Origin: Bradyrhizobium mercantei
GTDB taxonomy: Bacteria > Pseudomonadota > Alphaproteobacteria > Rhizobiales > Xanthobacteraceae
Reading direction: 5' to 3'
Length of the DNA: 64,000 nt
NCBI RefSeq assembly: GCF_001982635.1
Contig: NZ_MKFI01000001.1
Span: 550,774-614,773, forward strand
The notes beneath the pieces are model-generated. The model made no database searches. It was not told the origin of the DNA and worked only from the letters and a program-made list of their open reading frames with translations. Positions 40,277 through 49,557 of the stretch are shown here, in pieces; positions within the stretch are counted from its first letter, which is position 1; each line of letters starts with the position of its first letter. The position numbers and the translations under genes are program-made.

Positions 40277-41233
40277 TCAGGACGCCGCTGCCACCGGATA
40301 GGCGAGCGGCTTGCCGGCAAAGAACGCGTCGAGATTGGCGAGCACGCAATCCTGCATCGCCACGTGCGATTCCAGCGTGTGGCCGCCGAGATGCGGTGAC
40401 AGCACCACGTTCGGCAGCGCGGTCAGCGCATCGGGCGCGTGCGGCTCCTTCGCGAACACGTCGAGGCCGGCGCCGGCGATTACGCCGTCGGTCAGCGCCG
40501 CGACCAACGCAGTTTCGTCGATGACCGAGCCGCGCGAGATGTTGACGACAAAGCCGTCACTGCCGAGCCGGCGCAGGATGTCGGCATTGATGACATCAGC
40601 ATTGTCGGCGCCGGCGCGGACCGCGATCACGAGCACGCTGCACCAATCGGCCAGCGCCTCGAGGCTCGGCAGGTACTGATACGGCAAGTCATACTTCGTG
40701 CGGCTGAAATAGCCGACCTCGGTCTCGAAGGCGGCGATGCGCGCGGCGATCTTGCGGCCGATCTCGCCCATGCCGTAGACGCCGACCTTGCGGCCGCGCA
40801 TGCCGGCCTGCGGCCGCATCATCGGCGACGGCTTTGCCCCGGCCCAGTCGCCGCTCCGGACGTAATTGTCGGCCACCAGCAGGCGCCGCACCGACGCCAG
40901 CATCAAGGTCACCGCGGTGTCGGCGACCGAGGCCGCGTTGGCCCCGGGGCTGTGGCCGACCGCGATGCCGCGCTTGGTGGCGGCGGCGAGATCGACGCCG
41001 TCATAGCCGGTGCCGTAGCAGACGATCGCGCCGAGCTTCGGCAGCCTGTCCATGGCGTCGGCCCCGAGCGCCGTGCCGCCCGCGGTGATCATGGCACGGA
41101 TGTCGGCGAGTTCGCCCGCCGGGAACGCTTCGTCAAGCCGCTTGCCGGCCGCGTTCAGGAGTTCATAGCGCTCGCCGAAACGGATCAGCTGGGCCTTGGG
41201 AAAGCGCGAATAGACCAGGACCTTATCGAGCAT
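40277..41233 (-). CDS. D-isomer-specific 2-hydroxyacid dehydrogenase
   Basis: 318-residue NAD(P)-dependent reductase of 2-oxoacids. The nucleotide motif GxGxxG is at 154-159 (GMGEIG), and the catalytic triad is recognisable as Arg234 (NISRGS), Glu263 (KEP) and His281 (SPHLGGH). The exact substrate (glyoxylate, hydroxypyruvate or other) cannot be assigned. The ATG at 41233 has AGGA about ten bases upstream. It lies alone between the ECF41 operon and rplA. Confidence 0.9.
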   Translation of the reverse strand: MLDKVLVYSRFPKAQLIRFGERYELLNAAGKRLDEAFPAGELADIRAMITAGGTALGADAMDRLPKLGAIVCYGTGYDGVDLAAATKRGIAVGHSPGANAASVADTAVTLMLASVRRLLVADNYVRSGDWAGAKPSPMMRPQAGMRGRKVGVYGMGEIGRKIAARIAAFETEVGYFSRTKYDLPYQYLPSLEALADWCSVLVIAVRAGADNADVINADILRRLGSDGFVVNISRGSVIDETALVAALTDGVIAGAGLDVFAKEPHAPDALTALPNVVLSPHLGGHTLESHVAMQDCVLANLDAFFAGKPLAYPVAAAS

Positions 41234-41324
41234 TGTTGTTGTTTCCTGCGAGGGCACTCAGAGTCTTGTTTGACGCGTTTTCTTCACGGGAACCGGTCAC
41301 CACTTCGCTCGAAAACGCTTTGGC

Positions 41325-41361
41325 AAAAACAAAGGGCGGAACCGGTTGCCCGATCCCGCCC
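41325..41361 (-). terminator. rho-independent terminator after rplA
   Basis: Outer arms GGGCGG (41334-41339) and CCGCCC (41356-41361) with inner CCGG/CGG pairing. On the minus strand the stem is followed by TTTGTTTTTG. It closes the secE-nusG-rplK-rplA operon 27 bases past the rplA stop. Confidence 0.8.
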
Positions 41362-41388
41362 CTCTTTATCTATTCACGGTCAAAGGCC

Positions 41389-42081
<693 letters not shown>

Positions 42082-42087
42082 GGCCCG

Positions 42088-42516
42088 TTACCCCGCAACT
42101 TCCAGACCCATCGAACGGGCAGAGCCCTCGACCATCTTCATGGCCGATTCGATGGTGTCGCAATTCAGATCCTTCATCTTCTTCTCGGCGATCTCGCGCA
42201 CCTGCGCCTTGGTCACCTGGCCGGCCTTGTCGCGGCCCGGCGCCTTCGAGCCGGACTGGATCTTGGCAGCCTGCTTGAGGAAGAAGGACATCGGAGGGGT
42301 CTTCATCTCGAAGGTGAACGAACGATCGGCGTAGATCGTGATCACCACCGGAATCGGGGTGTTCTTCTCTTCCTTCTGGGTCTGGGCGTTGAACGCCTTG
42401 CAGAACTCCATGATGTTCAGACCGCGCTGACCAAGCGCGGGGCCGATCGGGGGCGAAGGATTCGCCGCACCGGCCGGGACCTGAAGCTTCAGGTATCCGG
42501 TCACTTTCTTTGCCAT
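42088..42516 (-). CDS. rplK: 50S ribosomal protein L11
   Basis: 142-residue uL11 of the GTPase-associated centre, needed for RelA response. The proline-rich [28 protein letters not shown] start and the C-terminal [14 protein letters not shown] end are diagnostic. Confidence 0.99.
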   Translation of the reverse strand: MAKKVTGYLKLQVPAGAANPSPPIGPALGQRGLNIMEFCKAFNAQTQKEEKNTPIPVVITIYADRSFTFEMKTPPMSFFLKQAAKIQSGSKAPGRDKAGQVTKAQVREIAEKKMKDLNCDTIESAMKMVEGSARSMGLEVAG

Positions 42517-42646
42517 TTATCACTCCTGTTGTGCCGGATATGGCCGGCGGTTTCAGGTTCCGTGGTTCGGTTGAAGGGGCTGGCGACCGCCTCCTCCCTC
42601 CCACGGCCTCTCACTTGACGCGGGGGGTATACCCCGCGCCGTCCGG

Positions 42647-43201
42647 TCAGACCACCTTTTCGACCTGACCGAATTCCAGTTCCACGGGGGTCGCGCGGCC
42701 GAAGATCGACACCGCGACCTTCACGCGCGAGCGCGCCTCGTCGATTTCTTCCACCACGCCGGAGAACGAGGCGAACGGGCCGTCGGCCACGCGCACGTTC
42801 TCGCCGATTTCGAACGACACCGACGCCTTCGGACGCTCCACGCCCTCCTGCACCTGATGCAGGATCCGCATCGCCTCGTTTTCGGAGATCGGCATCGGCT
42901 TGTTTTCCGCGCCGAGGAAGCCGGTCACCTTCGGGGTGTTCTTGATCAGATGGAACGCCTCGTCGGTCAGCTTCATCTTCACCAGCACGTAGCCCGGGAA
43001 GAACTTGCGCTCGGCGTCGATCTTGCGGCCGCGGCGTACCTCGGTGACCTTCTCGGTCGGCACCAGCACCTGCTCGAACAGCTCTTCCAGACCGCGCTGC
43101 TTGGCCTGCTCGCGGATCGATTCCGCGACCTTCTTCTCGAAGTTCGAGTAGGCGTGAACAATGTACCAGCGCTTGTCCATCAATTGAGTTCCCATGCTCA
43201 T
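42647..43201 (-). CDS. nusG: transcription termination/antitermination factor NusG
   Basis: 184 residues. The N-terminal NGN domain (about 9-120; RWYIVHAYSNFEKKVAESI, FFPGYVLVKM) binds polymerase; the C-terminal KOW domain (about 130-184; ENVRVADGPFASFSGVVEEID) binds Rho or S10. I take the ATG at 43201, which shares a base with the secE stop (TGATG). In-frame ATGs at 43195 and 43180 are also possible and the choice is uncertain. A very long in-frame extension upstream lies within secE and is not real. Confidence 0.93.
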   Translation of the reverse strand: MSMGTQLMDKRWYIVHAYSNFEKKVAESIREQAKQRGLEELFEQVLVPTEKVTEVRRGRKIDAERKFFPGYVLVKMKLTDEAFHLIKNTPKVTGFLGAENKPMPISENEAMRILHQVQEGVERPKASVSFEIGENVRVADGPFASFSGVVEEIDEARSRVKVAVSIFGRATPVELEFGQVEKVV

Positions 43202-43392
43202 CAGTGGATGCCCAGTATCAGGGTGATGAGGTAGCGGATGATCTGATCCGCGGCGAAGAAGAAGATCGAGGCCAGCGCCACCATCACGAACACCATGATG
43301 GTGGTGATGGTCGTCTCGCGGCGCGTCGGCCAGGTGACCTTGGCGGTCTCCGAGCGCACTTCCTGCAGGAATTTGAACGGGCTGAAAGCCAT
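43201..43392 (-). CDS. secE: protein translocase subunit SecE
   Basis: 63-residue short form with a single membrane helix (about 31-60), the amphipathic FLQEVRSETAKVTWPTRRET segment before it being the family signature. Start at 43392 (MAFSPFKF). It is the first gene of the operon, coupled to nusG, and its promoter lies about 175 bases upstream. Confidence 0.96.
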   Translation of the reverse strand: MAFSPFKFLQEVRSETAKVTWPTRRETTITTIMVFVMVALASIFFFAADQIIRYLITLILGIH

Positions 43393-43566
43393 CGTGAGAT
43401 CCGCGTCCGTCTCCGGACGATTGCAACGTTTCAAGGAATCCGAACAGCCGACCTTGCGGACCCAGCCCTCGTTTGGAAGGTTGAGCCGATAAACGAGCTC
43501 GAATGTTCGGGGAATTAGGCCGCGCCGGATATCCGCCATCAAAGCGGGCCGGCTGCGAGTGCCGCG

Positions 43567-43595
43567 TATCTACTGCGAGAGGAGCCAAACGTCAA
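43567..43595 (-). promoter_or_regulatory. probable sigma-70 promoter for secE-nusG-rplKA
   Basis: On the minus strand TTGACG (43595-43590), exactly 17 bases, then TAGATA (43572-43567); a C before the -35 box gives the alphaproteobacterial CTTGAC. It points at secE, 175 bases away. Confidence 0.7.
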
Positions 43596-43744
43596 GATCG
43601 GCACCGTCGCGCCCGGCCCCGGCCCGGTTCGGGCCGGACCAGCATTGGGCCCCTTGAATCAAGGGGATAGCCGGACAGCGCCCGCGGCGTCCAAGGCTCC
43701 CGCCGATATGAAGCCGCCCCTATCGCGGCCGGCAGCGGCGCCGT
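43596..43744. other. spacer between secE promoter and the sensor kinase end
   Basis: Holds a small perfect inverted repeat CCCCTTGA/TCAAGGGG (about 43651-43667), possibly the end signal of the sensor-kinase transcript although no T-run follows. Nothing else is recognisable. Confidence 0.4.
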
Positions 43745-45082
43745 CTAGGCCAGGACGGGCTCCGGCGGCAGCAGCATGGACACACGCAACCCGCTCGGCT
43801 GGCGCGGCTTCAATTCGATGCTGCCGCCATGGCGCTTGGCAATATCGAGGGCGATCGAGAGCCCGAGCCCGAAGCCGCCGCTTCCCTGCCGCGCGCTGTC
43901 AGCCTTGAAGAACGGTTCGAACACCCTGTCGCGCAGCGCCGGCGCGATACCGGGTCCGTCGTCGGCCACCTCGATCTCGATGTGATCGGAGGCCGTCGGC
44001 CGCAGCGCCACCGTGATCGTGCTGCCATGCTTGACCGCGTTCTCCACGATATTGGTGACGGCACGCGACAGCGCGCGCGGCCGGCAGGCGTAAGGCAAAC
44101 GCGCCGGCCCGGCATAGGATACCGCGTGGCCCGTGTCGGCGAACTCCGAACAGATGGTCTGCAAAAAACTCGGCAGGTCGATGCACGCGACCGCCTCGGA
44201 GCGCGCATCCTCGCGAAGATACTCCAGCGTCTCGTTGATCATGCGCGTCATCTTGGCGATATCGCCCAGCATCGCCGGGCGCAGGGTGTCGTCGCCGACG
44301 CGCTCGGAGCGCAAGCGGAGCCGCGTCAGCGGCGTGCGCAGGTCATGGCTGATGGCAGCCAGCATGCGGGTGCGGTCGTCGAGCAGCGCAGCGATACGGG
44401 TGCGCATGTCGTTCAGCGCGTCGGCGACCTGGGCGATTTCGCGCGGACCGCGCCGGCGCAGCACCTGGGGAGCCCGCGGCGAGCGGCCGAACGAGGTCGC
44501 GGCCCGTGCGACGTCCGCCAGCGGTGCGATCACCCAGCGCACCGCGTAAACCGACAGCAACAGCATGGAGATCAGCACGATGATCGCGCCTCCGGCCGCC
44601 GGGCGGAGCACAAAGGACCAGAAGCCGCCCTTGACGGCAACGTCGGCCATCAAGGCGTGGCCGTCGTCGAGCTTCACAACCACCTGTGACGACGAGCCTG
44701 CCGGATGGCGGAGATCCTCCAGCAACTCGATTCCAGGCTCGGCCGCCAGCTGTCGGAACGCTCGCATGGAAAACGATCGCATCTCTCCGGCGGTTCGAGG
44801 CACGAGTTCGCCCAGCGCGACGCGCCTGACGTCGAGACCGCCGCGCCTGGCTGCCGCCAGCAGTTCACCCGCGTCGGTTGGCGTCTTCGCGAAACGCAGC
44901 AGCTGCGTGAGCTCCGCGACCCGGCCCGCAAGAAACTTCTGCGTGTCGTTGATCGAGGGAGAATCGAACAAGACAATAATGATCGCAGCTGCGAGCGTGA
45001 TGCCGATCAGCTCCGAGAGCGCGACGAGGCTCATGAGTTGCGCGGCGATGCTGCGCGGAATCAGCCGCTGTGCCCATCGCAT
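43745..45082 (-). CDS. two-component sensor histidine kinase (EnvZ-like)
   Basis: 445 residues. Membrane helices at about 14-38 and 160-182 enclose a periplasmic sensor of about 120 residues; HAMP (about 183-235); phosphoacceptor ISHDLRTPLTRLRLR with His at about 246; ATPase domain with IVENAVKHG (N box), DDGPGI (G1) and GGFGLGLSI (G2). Its start overlaps the regulator stop by one base (TGATG), so both are coupled. The signal is unknown. Confidence 0.93.
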   Translation of the reverse strand: MRWAQRLIPRSIAAQLMSLVALSELIGITLAAAIIIVLFDSPSINDTQKFLAGRVAELTQLLRFAKTPTDAGELLAAARRGGLDVRRVALGELVPRTAGEMRSFSMRAFRQLAAEPGIELLEDLRHPAGSSSQVVVKLDDGHALMADVAVKGGFWSFVLRPAAGGAIIVLISMLLLSVYAVRWVIAPLADVARAATSFGRSPRAPQVLRRRGPREIAQVADALNDMRTRIAALLDDRTRMLAAISHDLRTPLTRLRLRSERVGDDTLRPAMLGDIAKMTRMINETLEYLREDARSEAVACIDLPSFLQTICSEFADTGHAVSYAGPARLPYACRPRALSRAVTNIVENAVKHGSTITVALRPTASDHIEIEVADDGPGIAPALRDRVFEPFFKADSARQGSGGFGLGLSIALDIAKRHGGSIELKPRQPSGLRVSMLLPPEPVLA

Positions 45083-45828
45083 CAGATCTGCTCGACCGCG
45101 GGCGTGAACAGGTAGCCGCCGAGCCGCACCGTCTTGATCATGGAGCGGTCCTTCGGATCCGGCTCGATCTTCTGCCTGATGCGGCTGATATGGACGTCGA
45201 CGCTGCGCTCGACCGACGCGATCAGGCCGCCGAAAGCCTGCTCGATCAATTGCTCGCGCGACAGCACCTGTCCCGGGTTGCGGCAGAACGCCAGCAGCAG
45301 ATCGAACTCGGCGCCGGTCAGCGTGATCCGGACGCCCGCCGGATCATGCAGTTCGCGGGTGGTGGGATTGATCCGCCATCCGGCGAAGGTCAACGGGCGC
45401 GGCCGGGAGCGCGATGCCGCGCCGCTCTCGACCCGGCGCAACAGCGCGCGGATGCGGGCCACCAGCTCGCGGGAATTGAACGGCTTGGTCACATAGTCGT
45501 CGGCGCCGAGCTCGAGGCCGAGGATACGGTCGATGTCCTCGCCGCGCGCGGTGACCATGATGATCGGAATCGAGGACGACATGCGCAGGCGCCGGCAGAT
45601 GCTGAGCCCATCCTCGCCCGGCAGCATCACGTCGAGCACGATGAGGTCGAAGCTCTCGTGCTTGAGCAGCGCATCCATCTCCACGGCAGAGCCGACCAGC
45701 ACCGGCCTGAAGCCGCTATCGTCAAGCACCTCGGCCAGCATGCGCGCGATATCGGCATCGTCCTCGACGCAGAGGATGCGCGCATTGCTGACGGGGAAAG
45801 CCACGAGGTCGTATTCCAGGATTTGCAT
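45082..45828 (-). CDS. OmpR-family response regulator
   Basis: 248 residues. Receiver domain about 16-130 with acidic pocket EDD (22-24) and phosphoacceptor Asp66 (LIVLDVMLPGEDG); winged-helix DNA-binding domain about 150-245 with VERSVDVHISRIRQKI and the wing VRLGGYLF. The ATG at 45828 is used; a GTG at 45831 abuts it and a GTG at 45804 is an alternative. First gene of the regulator-kinase pair, divergent from a lipoprotein gene that is a natural candidate target. Confidence 0.93.
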   Translation of the reverse strand: MQILEYDLVAFPVSNARILCVEDDADIARMLAEVLDDSGFRPVLVGSAVEMDALLKHESFDLIVLDVMLPGEDGLSICRRLRMSSSIPIIMVTARGEDIDRILGLELGADDYVTKPFNSRELVARIRALLRRVESGAASRSRPRPLTFAGWRINPTTRELHDPAGVRITLTGAEFDLLLAFCRNPGQVLSREQLIEQAFGGLIASVERSVDVHISRIRQKIEPDPKDRSMIKTVRLGGYLFTPAVEQI

Positions 45829-45994
45829 CACGGCATTTTAGAGGCGTCTGCCGCGGATGCGCAGCGTGCAAATATAGCGTTTTGTTAAGCGTGCGCGGCC
45901 AAATGCGGCACAAATAGGTCGCACGGTTTCGCGAGCTACATCTGACTTAATATCTCTTAATCCCGACCCGGGCGGCCCTGCTCTATCGTGACCT

Positions 45995-46023
45995 GCGATC
46001 GTTCTTGGGGTGAGCGATCGTTC
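45995..46023. promoter_or_regulatory. direct repeat GCGATCGTTC in the divergent regulator-lipoprotein spacer
   Basis: Two exact copies of GCGATCGTTC at 45995-46004 and 46014-46023, 19 bases start to start, just before the lipoprotein ribosome site. OmpR-type regulators often bind tandem repeats, though typically 10-11 bases apart, so 19 is about two turns and the assignment to this regulator is tentative. Confidence 0.4.
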
Positions 46024-46033
46024 GAGGGGTTAC

Positions 46034-46942
46034 ATGAAAGTGGAGTTTCGACCCGGCGCTGCGGCATACGCGCAGAGCACGGGACGGGCATGGCGTGATG
46101 GCCGGTACAACCGGTCATCCTCGCTTGCCGGAGCTGCGGTCGCGATGGCGCTGTTGTCGGGTTGCGCCAGCGCGCCATTGACCCGAGGTGGATCACTGGC
46201 CTCCTATGACAACCTGACGCAGTCCGACGGGCTGCTGGCGAAATCGCTGGTGCGCGTCAACAAGGACGACGTGCTTGCCGCGAAGACCATACGGATCGTA
46301 CCGACGACCTTCTCCCAGGCAGCGTCGCCGACGCTGTCGCAAGAGCAGCGAAGCCTGGTGGCAAATGCGATCAACCGTTCGCTCTGCATGGGCCTGAGCG
46401 AGCGGCTTCAGGTCGTCGGCGCCGATCAGCCCGCGGACCTGACCGCGCATGCGCTCGTCACCCAGGCGGCGCCGACCGACGAGGTCGCCGCGGGCGCATC
46501 CAAGGTGGTCGGCATTCTGCCGACCGCGCTTGGGGCCGGCGTCCCCGTGCCGGTGCCGCGCTTGCCGATCGGGCTCGGCAGCCTGACGGTCGAAGCCGAG
46601 GTGCGCGATCCGGCCAGCCGCCAGCAGGCGGCGATGGTCTGGGCCCGCGGCGCCAATTCATTCACCAACTCGCCGATGGTCTCGAGCGCCGGCGACGCCT
46701 ACGACCTCGCCTCCTCCTTCAGCGACGACTTCAGCAAGCTCGTCGTCACCGGCGCGACGCCATTCGGCAAGGCGCCGGAGCTGCCATCGTTCGACAAGAT
46801 GGGGGCGTCGCTAGGCGGCAAGCCGAAATATGCCGCCTGCGAGGCGTTCGGCCGCAGTCCCGGCCTGGTCGGCATGGCCGCCGGCAGGCTTGGCCTGCCG
46901 CCGGAATGGTCGGACAAGGCGCCGGCGCCGGCCGGCCAATAG
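46034..46942 (+). CDS. DUF3313-type outer-membrane-like lipoprotein
   Basis: 302 residues. A signal sequence with lipobox LLSGC places the lipidated cysteine at 44, after an unusually long, Arg-containing n-region. The mature part resembles DUF3313 lipoproteins; function unknown. The ATG at 46034 has GAGGGG directly upstream. Divergent from the OmpR-family regulator, with a direct repeat in the spacer, and convergent with the acyl-CoA ligase five bases away. Confidence 0.8.
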   Translation: MKVEFRPGAAAYAQSTGRAWRDGRYNRSSSLAGAAVAMALLSGCASAPLTRGGSLASYDNLTQSDGLLAKSLVRVNKDDVLAAKTIRIVPTTFSQAASPTLSQEQRSLVANAINRSLCMGLSERLQVVGADQPADLTAHALVTQAAPTDEVAAGASKVVGILPTALGAGVPVPVPRLPIGLGSLTVEAEVRDPASRQQAAMVWARGANSFTNSPMVSSAGDAYDLASSFSDDFSKLVVTGATPFGKAPELPSFDKMGASLGGKPKYAACEAFGRSPGLVGMAAGRLGLPPEWSDKAPAPAGQ

Positions 46943-46947
46943 CTGGC

Positions 46948-48561
46948 CTAGCCGGCAAAGCTCGTCTGCACCGCCTGATCCAGCGTGGCGCCGCCGACAT
47001 AGCGCTGCCGCAGCTCGCGCTTCAGCAGCTTGCCGCTCGGGTTCTTCGGCAGGCTGTCGACGAAGATGACCCGCTTCGGCACCTTGAAATGGGCCATCGA
47101 CGCCGCGCAATGCTTGATGACGGCGTCGGCATCGAGGCTCTCGCCGGCCTTGACCACGACGATTGCGGTCACCGCCTCAATCCAGCGCGGATCGGGCAGT
47201 CCGACCACCGCGACCTCCGACACCGCAGGCAGCCGGTAGACCATCTCCTCGACCTCGCGGCTCGCGACATTCTCGCCGCCGCTCTTGATCATGTCCTTCA
47301 CGCGATCAACGACCGTGATGTAGCCGTCGGCATCGACAACAGCGAGATCGCCGGAATGAAACCAGCCGCCGGCGAATGCCGCCGCGGTCTTGACCGGATC
47401 GTTGTAGTAGCCGGACAACAGATGCGGCGAGCGATGCACGATCTCGCCGACCTCCCCGACCCCAACATCGGTCATGTCGGGCTTGACCACCCGCGTCTCG
47501 ACATTGATCGCGGGCTTGCCGGCGGAGCCGGCCTTCGGCAGCTGGTCCTCCGGCGCCAAGACAGTCGCAAGCGGCGCGATCTCGGTCTGGCCGTAGAAAT
47601 TCCAGAACTTCACGTCAGGCAGCCGCCGCTGCAATTCGAGCAGCACCTCGACCGGCATGATCGAGGCGCCGTAATAGCCCTTGCGCAGGGTCGACAGATC
47701 GGTGCGATCGAACGAAGGCGAGCGCAGCATCGCGATCCAGATCGTCGGCGGCGCGAAGAACGAGTTGATCTTGTGGGCCGCGATCAGCGCCAGCACATTG
47801 TCGGGCACCGGCTTGCCGGTGATGAGACTGGTGGCGCCGAGATAGATCGCGGGCCCGAGGAAGACGTCGAGCTGCGCGCAATGATACAGCGGCAGCGCGT
47901 GCAGCACGGTGTCGTCGGTCGCCATGCCGCCGTCGATGATGCAGCTGACATACTGCCACATCACGGCCTCGTGGGTGAGGATCGCGCCCTTCGGCAGCGA
48001 CTCCGTGCCGCTGGTGTAGATGATCTGCGCCGGGTCGCGGCTGTCGACCGAGGCGTCCGGCGCCGAGGCGTCGCTGTGCAGCAGGCTCTCGAACGTCGTG
48101 ATTCCGTTGGGCGCCGTGGCCGGATCCTCACCGGGCAGCCAGATCAGGGTTTCGACCGCCGAGCCCTTGGCGGCGGCAGCGTGCGCGGTCTCGACGAAAT
48201 CGGGGCCGACCGCGAGCAGCTTGGCGCCGGAATTGGCGAGGATGAAATTGATCTCGTCGGGATTGAGCATGAAGTTGATCGGCACCAGGATCGCACCAAT
48301 CCGCGCTACCGCGAAGCGCAGCGCGGCGAAGCCGTGCGAATTGCGCGACAGCACCGCGACGCGGTCGCCCTTCGCGACGCCAAGGGCGAGCAGGCCGCGT
48401 CCGAGCCGATTGCAGATCGCGTCCATCTCCGCAAACGTCCAGCTCACCTCGCCGCAGATCAGCGCGGTCTTGGCTGGATAGCGCTTGGCCGACCGGCGCA
48501 ACAGGTCGCCGATGCTGTGCTCGCGGGCGCGCTGGATGGTCGCTGCGATGTCTTCGCTCAT
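46948..48561 (-). CDS. acyl-CoA synthetase/AMP-dependent ligase
   Basis: 537-residue ANL-superfamily enzyme that activates a carboxylic acid as acyl-AMP and then acyl-CoA. P-loop IIYTSGTESLPKGA (with Glu in place of the more usual Ser/Thr after GT), FYGQTE motif, GWFHSGDLAVVDADGYITVVDR hinge, and the C-terminal catalytic lysine in NPSGKLLKR are visible. The ATG at 48561 is preceded by GGAGGG. It is downstream of a GntR regulator (56 bases), so the pair is probably an operon. Substrate undetermined. Confidence 0.92.
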   Translation of the reverse strand: MSEDIAATIQRAREHSIGDLLRRSAKRYPAKTALICGEVSWTFAEMDAICNRLGRGLLALGVAKGDRVAVLSRNSHGFAALRFAVARIGAILVPINFMLNPDEINFILANSGAKLLAVGPDFVETAHAAAAKGSAVETLIWLPGEDPATAPNGITTFESLLHSDASAPDASVDSRDPAQIIYTSGTESLPKGAILTHEAVMWQYVSCIIDGGMATDDTVLHALPLYHCAQLDVFLGPAIYLGATSLITGKPVPDNVLALIAAHKINSFFAPPTIWIAMLRSPSFDRTDLSTLRKGYYGASIMPVEVLLELQRRLPDVKFWNFYGQTEIAPLATVLAPEDQLPKAGSAGKPAINVETRVVKPDMTDVGVGEVGEIVHRSPHLLSGYYNDPVKTAAAFAGGWFHSGDLAVVDADGYITVVDRVKDMIKSGGENVASREVEEMVYRLPAVSEVAVVGLPDPRWIEAVTAIVVVKAGESLDADAVIKHCAASMAHFKVPKRVIFVDSLPKNPSGKLLKRELRQRYVGGATLDQAVQTSFAG

Positions 48562-48617
48562 AAGTCCCTCCCGAATGTGCTTGTTGTCGTTGTCTTGTGT
48601 TGTCCGCCGCGCCGTCG

Positions 48618-49382
48618 CTATTGCCGGGCGGCGTAGGCGTGTTCCATGTAGGTGTGCTCGACCGAGCGATCGAGCGAGGCGATCTTCTCGAAGCCGCGCC
48701 GCCAGTCCTGCAAATGCCGCCGCGTCCACAGCACGCCGGCCTCCTTGTCGCGCCGCCTGATCGCATCGAGGATATGGCGATGCGCCTCGACGAGGCGCGC
48801 ACCGCCCTCCGGCACGCCGCCGACGATCATCTCGGTGGTCGGAAAGAACAGCTGCGCGGCGGGCTCGCGGGCGAGCTGCAGCACGCGGTTCTGCGAGGCC
48901 TTGGCCATCAGCACGTGGAATTCCACGTCGCACTCGGCAAGCTCCGCGGGATTGCCGACGACATGAGCGCTGCGTTCGACATTGCCGGTAAGCTCCGCGA
49001 TGTTCTCCACGGTCGCCCGCTCCACCGCGCCCTCGATGCTCGCGACCTCCAGCGTCATCGAGGTCTCGAACAATTCGCGGAATGTCACCTCATGCAGGAT
49101 CAGCGCGCGCGACAGCCTTGTGGCGAGCTTGTTGTAGCGCGGCAGGCAGGCCTGCAAGCGGCGGCTGGAATCGCGGCGGATCAGGCCGCCCTCCTCGAGC
49201 ACGCGAATGCCTTCGCGCACCGTCGAGCGGTTGACGCCGAACTGCGCGACCAGTTGCTGCTCGGTGCCGATCGGCTCGCCCGGTTTGATCCGGCCGTTGA
49301 TGATCTCGCGTTCGATCGCGTCGGCGACCTTCTGGTAGGCCGGCGCGATATCGATGCGCCGGAACAGCGGCGTAGCGGGCAC
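48618..49382 (-). CDS. GntR-family regulator, FadR/FCD subgroup
   Basis: 254 residues: an N-terminal winged helix (about 12-75; YQKVADAIEREIINGRIKPGEPI and STVREGIRVLEEGGLI) and an all-helical FCD ligand domain (about 100-235) with metal-site-like histidines (ECDVEFHVLMAKAS, EAHRHILDAI). The start is GTG at 49382 with GGGGAG six bases upstream. A perfect 13-bp palindrome lies 21 bases before its start and an identical one before the divergent transporter gene, so it very likely represses both its own operon (including the acyl-CoA ligase) and that gene. Confidence 0.93.
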   Translation of the reverse strand: MPATPLFRRIDIAPAYQKVADAIEREIINGRIKPGEPIGTEQQLVAQFGVNRSTVREGIRVLEEGGLIRRDSSRRLQACLPRYNKLATRLSRALILHEVTFRELFETSMTLEVASIEGAVERATVENIAELTGNVERSAHVVGNPAELAECDVEFHVLMAKASQNRVLQLAREPAAQLFFPTTEMIVGGVPEGGARLVEAHRHILDAIRRRDKEAGVLWTRRHLQDWRRGFEKIASLDRSVEHTYMEHAYAARQ

Positions 49383-49402
49383 CTTGGACTCCCCGATTGT
49401 CG

Positions 49403-49415
49403 TTTGTCGGACAAA
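49403..49415. promoter_or_regulatory. palindromic operator TTTGTCGGACAAA, copy 1
   Basis: Perfect 6-bp arms TTTGTC/GACAAA around one G. TTGT...ACAA is a pattern seen at FadR-subfamily operators. It lies 21 bases upstream of the GntR gene start. Confidence 0.8.
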
Positions 49416-49513
49416 GTCTAGAAGAAGGCCGCAGGAGCGTCAAATGGGCTGCCCCAAGCCGGATTGTCGCACCCGATGGGCCAGAATTGACACCGGAACC
49501 GAGCAAACCTAGC

Positions 49514-49526
49514 TTTGTCGGACAAA
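49514..49526. promoter_or_regulatory. palindromic operator TTTGTCGGACAAA, copy 2
   Basis: Same 13 bases as copy 1, 111 bases away. It sits 32 bases before the binding-protein start codon, and thus near its promoter. The exact repeat of the palindrome in one divergent spacer is hard to explain by chance. Confidence 0.8.
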
Positions 49527-49557
49527 CCGATAAGAACATCCCGGAGGACGCATCACC

